Source of the DNA: Mycolicibacterium sp. P9-64
GTDB taxonomy: Bacteria; Actinomycetota; Actinomycetes; Mycobacteriales; Mycobacteriaceae
DNA: 64,000 nt
NCBI RefSeq assembly: GCF_008329605.1
Contig: NZ_NPKO01000005.1
Coordinates: forward strand, 124,001 to 188,000
Direction of reading: 5' to 3'
Shown here: piece by piece, positions 60,618 through 64,000 of the stretch
Position numbering within the stretch: position 1 is the stretch's first letter
How the letters are laid out: each line of letters begins with the position of its first letter
The notes under the pieces: generated by a model
The model's database searches: none
The model's input: only the letters and a program-made list of their open reading frames with translations
What the model was told of the DNA's origin: nothing
Translations under genes and position numbers: made by a program

Positions 60618-61223
60618 ATGACGACGACGTCACCCGCACCCCGCGTAGACGAGCCCGCGCCGCTCGCACTGGTGAACACGATCTGGATCGATCGAAACGA
60701 AGTGCACGACGCGCTCGCCGATGGTGCCGACGTGCACACCTGGGTGAAGGCCATCGGTGCGCAGTGCGGGTTGACGCCCGAACTCGGCGACGAGGAAGCC
60801 CTGTCCAACGACGCTGCAACACATTTGATCGACCTGCGCGAAGCGCTGCGCCGACTCGCCGCCGAACACACCAAGGATCCGCGACTACTTGGCCAGTCAC
60901 CCGTGACCGACGGTGTGACGGCACGCTCGATCGTGAACACGGCGTCTGCGATGGGCAGGGTATGGCCCGAGCTCGTGCCAGGCGGTCGGATACTGCTGCG
61001 GCGCGACGTCGCGGCAGGTGGTTCATTCGCCGATGCACTGACCACGGTCGTTGCACGGCAGGCCATCTACCTCATCACCAGCCCGCAGTGGGATCTGCTC
61101 AGGCCATGCGTCGCACCGGGATGCGCCTACTTCTTCTTGAAGACCCACCGCAGGGAGTGGTGCTCCGCGCTCTGCGGCAACCGCGCCAGGGTCGCACGGC
61201 ATGCGCAACGCCAGCGCGGTTAA
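60618..61223 (+). CDS. ABATE/CGNR zinc-finger regulator
   Basis: 201 residues from ATG 60618 (CGGAG upstream). The N-terminal ABATE stress-sensing domain has LALVNTIWIDRNEVHD and DLREALRRLAAEH. The C-terminal CGNR finger is PCVAPGCAYFFLKTHRREWCSALCGNRARVARH, with Cys pairs and the CGNR box. Such proteins are thought to bind DNA. It is divergent from LysR and overlaps the convergent kinase gene by four bases. Confidence 0.88.
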   Translation: MTTTSPAPRVDEPAPLALVNTIWIDRNEVHDALADGADVHTWVKAIGAQCGLTPELGDEEALSNDAATHLIDLREALRRLAAEHTKDPRLLGQSPVTDGVTARSIVNTASAMGRVWPELVPGGRILLRRDVAAGGSFADALTTVVARQAIYLITSPQWDLLRPCVAPGCAYFFLKTHRREWCSALCGNRARVARHAQRQRG

Positions 61224-63130
61224 TCTCCGGTGCGCGTGAATGTTTCGGTGACGGCCGTGCTGGCGGCGCAGTTTCCCGTCTGCTCCTGACGTCCGTTGCC
61301 GATCAGCAGCGTGATCGGATCCTGCGGCGGCTCCGGCAGCGCAAACTGCGCGGTGTACTTGAGGTGCGTTGGGCCGCCGGGAGGCGGGCACTTGCCGTCG
61401 AACTCGAGCTCGGAAACCCACTTCCCGTCGCTGAAGATGAGCGGGCGGAAATCCGACGGTGCGTGGAAGTAGCTCATGCACCGAGAGGCGTCGCGCAGAC
61501 AGTCGGTGGTAACCGAGTAGAGCAGATCCTGCTGGGGGGAGCCGTTCGAGAAGTTGCGGGTGAGGTGGTAGTGCCCTCGCAGGGCCAGCGCAGGCGACAC
61601 CACGCGTGGCGCCACGGTGGCCGGGTCGGGAACGATGTTGTCGTCGATGCTTCCGGTGCGGGCGAAGGTCACGGTGCCCCGTCCGGAGCAGCCGTCGCTG
61701 GTGGTCCCGCTGAACTCGCCCGACAGGGTGCCGTCGGGGCGGGGTTCCAGGGTGAACACGTCCCACACTTCGGCGGGGGCGTCGTGGCACTGATCCGAGC
61801 CGAGGCCGACGGCCATCCAGCGTCCGTCGACCTCGTCGAACACCAGGCTCGACACCGCGGGGCCTTCGCCGCTGAGCCGGAGTGCCGTCGCGACACATCC
61901 GTCCGGACGGCATACCGAGCGCACACCCCACCTGGCCGTCATCGGGGTCGCGCCTTCGACGGTCTGGCCGTCCATGAGGGTGGTCGCGCTGAAGTCGGCC
62001 CGGTAGATCCCGGTGAAGGGCGCCATACCGGGCTCCGCGGTGTCGGTCGGCGCTGCGGGCGCCGAATCGCGGTCGCGCGTCAGCCAGATGCCCCCGAAGA
62101 TGGCGCCTGCGATCAGCACCGCGACACCGACGAGCGCTCCGATCAGGACGCCACGGCGCTTCGTCCCTGGCCGCGGTGGAGGAGCGTCGAGCTGTGTGAT
62201 GTCGGTCGTCGACTCGCCAGAGATGGCGGGCCTGCGGACGGTCTGCGCCGGATCCGGGGCGGCAGGCACGCCTGCGTCGGTCGGCGTCGTGATGGCGTGC
62301 CGCGCCGCGGACGCCATCTCGACCGTGCTCTGGTAGCGGTCAGTGGGTTGTTTGGCCAGCCCGGTGGCGACCACGTCGTCCAGTGCGGTGGGGACGGTGT
62401 CGCGGTCTTCCGAGGGTTTGGGTGGCGGCATGACCATGTGGCCCACCGCGATCTGCTCGAGCGTGGTGCCGGGGAACGGCAACTCGCCCGTCAGGCACTC
62501 GTAGAGCACACACGCGAGTGCGTACACGTCGCAGCTGGGCCCGATCTCACCGTCGCCGAAGCGCTCGGGCGCCATGTAGGACCACGTGCCGAGCGTGGAA
62601 CCGACTGAGGTGAGCCCGGTTTCGCCTGACGCGTGCGCGATGCCGAAGTCGATCAGATACGCAAAGTCATTCTGCGCCAACAGGATGTTGGACGGTTTGA
62701 CGTCGCGATGCACCAGCCCGGCTTGATGGGCGCTGTGTAGCGCCGAGGCGATCTGTTCGATCACGTACACCGCGCGTCCGGCTTCCAGCGGCCCGTCGTT
62801 CAACAGCGTGTGCAGGTCCACGCCGTTGATCAGTCGCATGGTGACGTAGAGCCTGCCGTCGATCTCGCCGACGTCGTGGATCGGCACGACGTGCGGATCG
62901 TCGAGGCGGGCGGCGGCGCGGGCCTCGCGGCGGAACCGCTTCTCGAACTCGGGATCCGTGGTGAAGTGCGGGAGCAGCATCTTCAACGCCACCACCCTGT
63001 CGAGCTCGGTGTCGTGGGCGCGCCACACCTCGCCCATCCCTCCACGGCCCAGCAACTCGATCAGCTGGTAGCGGCCAAATGGCGTCCCCTCCACCGGCTC
63101 ACGATAAACCGTTCCTGGATCAGCCAGCAC
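61220..63130 (-). CDS. Receptor Ser/Thr protein kinase with duplicated sensor domain
   Basis: 636 residues. Kinase domain: LGRGGMGEVWRAHD (27-40), Lys50, HRDVKPSN (141-148, an RD kinase), DFG 161-163 and activation loop with Thr/Ser before APER. A juxtamembrane Pro/Thr-rich part, then one helix (RRGVLIGALVGVAVLIAGAIFGGIWL, about 330-355). The outside part holds two similar halves: GIYRADFS ... TVTFARTGS and GHYHLTRNFS ... TETFTRTGD. Both have Cys pairs. This is the PknF/PknJ kind of receptor. The signal is unknown. The start is ATG 63130. Confidence 0.9.
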   Translation of the reverse strand: MLADPGTVYREPVEGTPFGRYQLIELLGRGGMGEVWRAHDTELDRVVALKMLLPHFTTDPEFEKRFRREARAAARLDDPHVVPIHDVGEIDGRLYVTMRLINGVDLHTLLNDGPLEAGRAVYVIEQIASALHSAHQAGLVHRDVKPSNILLAQNDFAYLIDFGIAHASGETGLTSVGSTLGTWSYMAPERFGDGEIGPSCDVYALACVLYECLTGELPFPGTTLEQIAVGHMVMPPPKPSEDRDTVPTALDDVVATGLAKQPTDRYQSTVEMASAARHAITTPTDAGVPAAPDPAQTVRRPAISGESTTDITQLDAPPPRPGTKRRGVLIGALVGVAVLIAGAIFGGIWLTRDRDSAPAAPTDTAEPGMAPFTGIYRADFSATTLMDGQTVEGATPMTARWGVRSVCRPDGCVATALRLSGEGPAVSSLVFDEVDGRWMAVGLGSDQCHDAPAEVWDVFTLEPRPDGTLSGEFSGTTSDGCSGRGTVTFARTGSIDDNIVPDPATVAPRVVSPALALRGHYHLTRNFSNGSPQQDLLYSVTTDCLRDASRCMSYFHAPSDFRPLIFSDGKWVSELEFDGKCPPPGGPTHLKYTAQFALPEPPQDPITLLIGNGRQEQTGNCAASTAVTETFTRTGD

Positions 63131-63171
63131 GGCTTATGTTGTCCTGGACCGCACATTGTCTGGGGAGGCCG

Positions 63172-64000
63172 ATGCTCGTCGACAAGTACCTGTGGTTCCT
63201 CGACCTCGACCGGCGGATGCAGCTCAACGTCGATCTGGGGCCCCTGCACGTCCATCTGCACGGCCGCTCGGTGTTTCTGATGTGGGTCACCGTCGGGCTT
63301 CTGACGATCGGCGGCATCGCGGTGCTCGCCTCCCGCAAGCGGGACTTGATCCTCAAGTGGCGGTCGTGGATGGTGATCGCTCCTGTGGTCGGCATCCCGG
63401 TCTGGATCGGCGCCCCCACCACCGCGGTGCTGGCCGCCGCGATGGCCGTCGTCGCGGTGATCGAGTACGGGCGGCTGGCGCGGCTGAGCAAGGTCGACAC
63501 CTACGTGCTTCTTGCGCTCGCGGTGCTGTATCCGCTCGCGGCCTGGCTGCGCCCGTCGCTGTTGAACCTCGCGCCGGTCGTCATGCTGCTCTGCGCGCTG
63601 CCTGCGCTTCTCGGCGGCGACGTCGAGAACGGCTCGCGGCGCACGGCGTTCACCGCGTTCGGCTCGGTGTGGATTTGTTGGTCGTTGGCACATCTCGTGG
63701 TGTTGTTGCCGGACACGTTTCTGGTGTGCTTCGCCGTCGCTGCTACCGATGTCGCGGCCTGGTGTGGCGGAAAGGGGTTGCGCCGCTTGCGTTGGGCGCG
63801 CCTGCCGCTGTCCCCTTTGAGCCCCAACAAGACGGTCGGCGGCATGGTCGGCGCCATCATCGGCGCGTTTGTCGTCCTGACGTTGTTGGGCACGATCTCG
63901 GTCGGGCTGCTCATCGCGGTGGCGATCGGCGGCCTGTTCGGCGATCTCCTCGAGTCCATGTTGAAGCGGCAGGCTCAGGTCAAGGACGCAGGCGACTGGC
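63172..64000 (+). CDS. CDP-diglyceride synthetase-like phosphatidate cytidylyltransferase, truncated by the window
   Basis: The frame opens at ATG 63172 (GGGGAGG 8 bases upstream) and runs off the right edge without a stop, so at least 276 residues. Multiple transmembrane helices; near the end are SPLSPNKTVGGMVGA and GDLLESMLKRQAQVKDAGD, which match the CDP-diglyceride synthetase signature S-x-x-K-R-x4-K-D. It converts phosphatidate and CTP to CDP-diacylglycerol, the entry to phospholipid synthesis. The N-terminal 60 residues are not typical of CdsA, so this may be a second, divergent copy. It is divergent from the kinase gene. Confidence 0.8.
   Translation, partial: MLVDKYLWFLDLDRRMQLNVDLGPLHVHLHGRSVFLMWVTVGLLTIGGIAVLASRKRDLILKWRSWMVIAPVVGIPVWIGAPTTAVLAAAMAVVAVIEYGRLARLSKVDTYVLLALAVLYPLAAWLRPSLLNLAPVVMLLCALPALLGGDVENGSRRTAFTAFGSVWICWSLAHLVVLLPDTFLVCFAVAATDVAAWCGGKGLRRLRWARLPLSPLSPNKTVGGMVGAIIGAFVVLTLLGTISVGLLIAVAIGGLFGDLLESMLKRQAQVKDAGDW

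Noticed and set aside
60239..62608. A 789-codon plus-strand open frame
   Set aside because: It lies antisense to the LysR, CGNR and kinase genes and has an Arg-rich, low-information translation typical of shadow frames in GC-rich DNA.

Overview
The window is high-GC actinobacterial DNA, almost certainly from a (probably rapidly growing) Mycobacterium/Mycolicibacterium. The evidence is a block that follows, from memory, the M. tuberculosis order Rv0812-Rv0826: nitrobindin-like protein, SseC, CysA thiosulfate sulfurtransferase, ThiX, LmeA, GlnR, mycothiol synthase MshD, PstB/PhoT, PhoU/PhoY2, an LCP ligase, a Dus enzyme, acyl-ACP desaturase DesA1, a TetR regulator and an MpaB-type oxygenase. 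Mycothiol, lipoarabinomannan and mycolate genes support this. No replication origin, rRNA, CRISPR array or intact insertion sequence was seen.

Layout. 1-3.9 kb: the 3' end of a gene, a GjpA-like porin, a MarR regulator and a solute-binding lipoprotein. 3.9-8.1 kb, minus strand: a sulfur/redox operon with a leaderless polycysteine upstream ORF, preceded by thiX and lmeA. 8.3-17.2 kb: glnR, mshD, the pstSCAB phosphate transporter behind a RegX3/PhoB-like box, an atypical winged-helix regulator and phoU. 17.3-24.7 kb: LCP ligase, dus, desA1, two paralogous secreted proteins, TetR and oxygenase. 24.8-27.6 kb: two secreted or membrane-anchored alpha/beta hydrolases. 27.6-29.9 kb: an arsenic operon (arsR divergent from cadI/arsI-acr3-arsC). 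29.9-31.4 kb: an FNT-family channel bounded by duplicated arsC/tRNA-Lys ends, followed by tRNA-Glu, tRNA-Asp and tRNA-Phe.

31.5-42.8 kb is accessory metabolism: a secreted phosphodiesterase, an aldehyde dehydrogenase/GMC oxidoreductase pair, an SDR, and an ornithine-cyclodeaminase/THI5-like/MFS operon under a GntR regulator. That operon lies between the full SDR and a collapsed direct copy of it. 42.8-57.4 kb looks like a stress/redox region: FdhF/YdeP molybdoenzyme with DUF488, a large LuxR (LAL) regulator, a cytochrome-b/sulfite-oxidase fusion, deazaflavin, HD, quinone-reductase, NTF2, hydrolase and bicupin genes, DUF4193 and an acyl-CoA-dehydrogenase-like flavoprotein. Two operons here share a duplicated promoter of about 76 bp. 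57.6-64 kb: a secreted cupin, an ECF sigma factor with a DUF417 membrane protein, a LysR/CGNR divergent pair, a receptor Ser/Thr kinase with a duplicated sensor domain, and the start of a CDP-diglyceride synthetase that runs off the window.

The least ordinary items are the polycysteine attenuator, the duplicated promoter beside the LAL regulator, the arsC/tRNA-Lys duplication, the collapsed SDR copy flanking a catabolic-looking operon, and a dispersed repeat of about 30 bp that enters mshD in frame and sits at the dus start. All family calls come from reading the sequence and from memory of the families. No database search was run.
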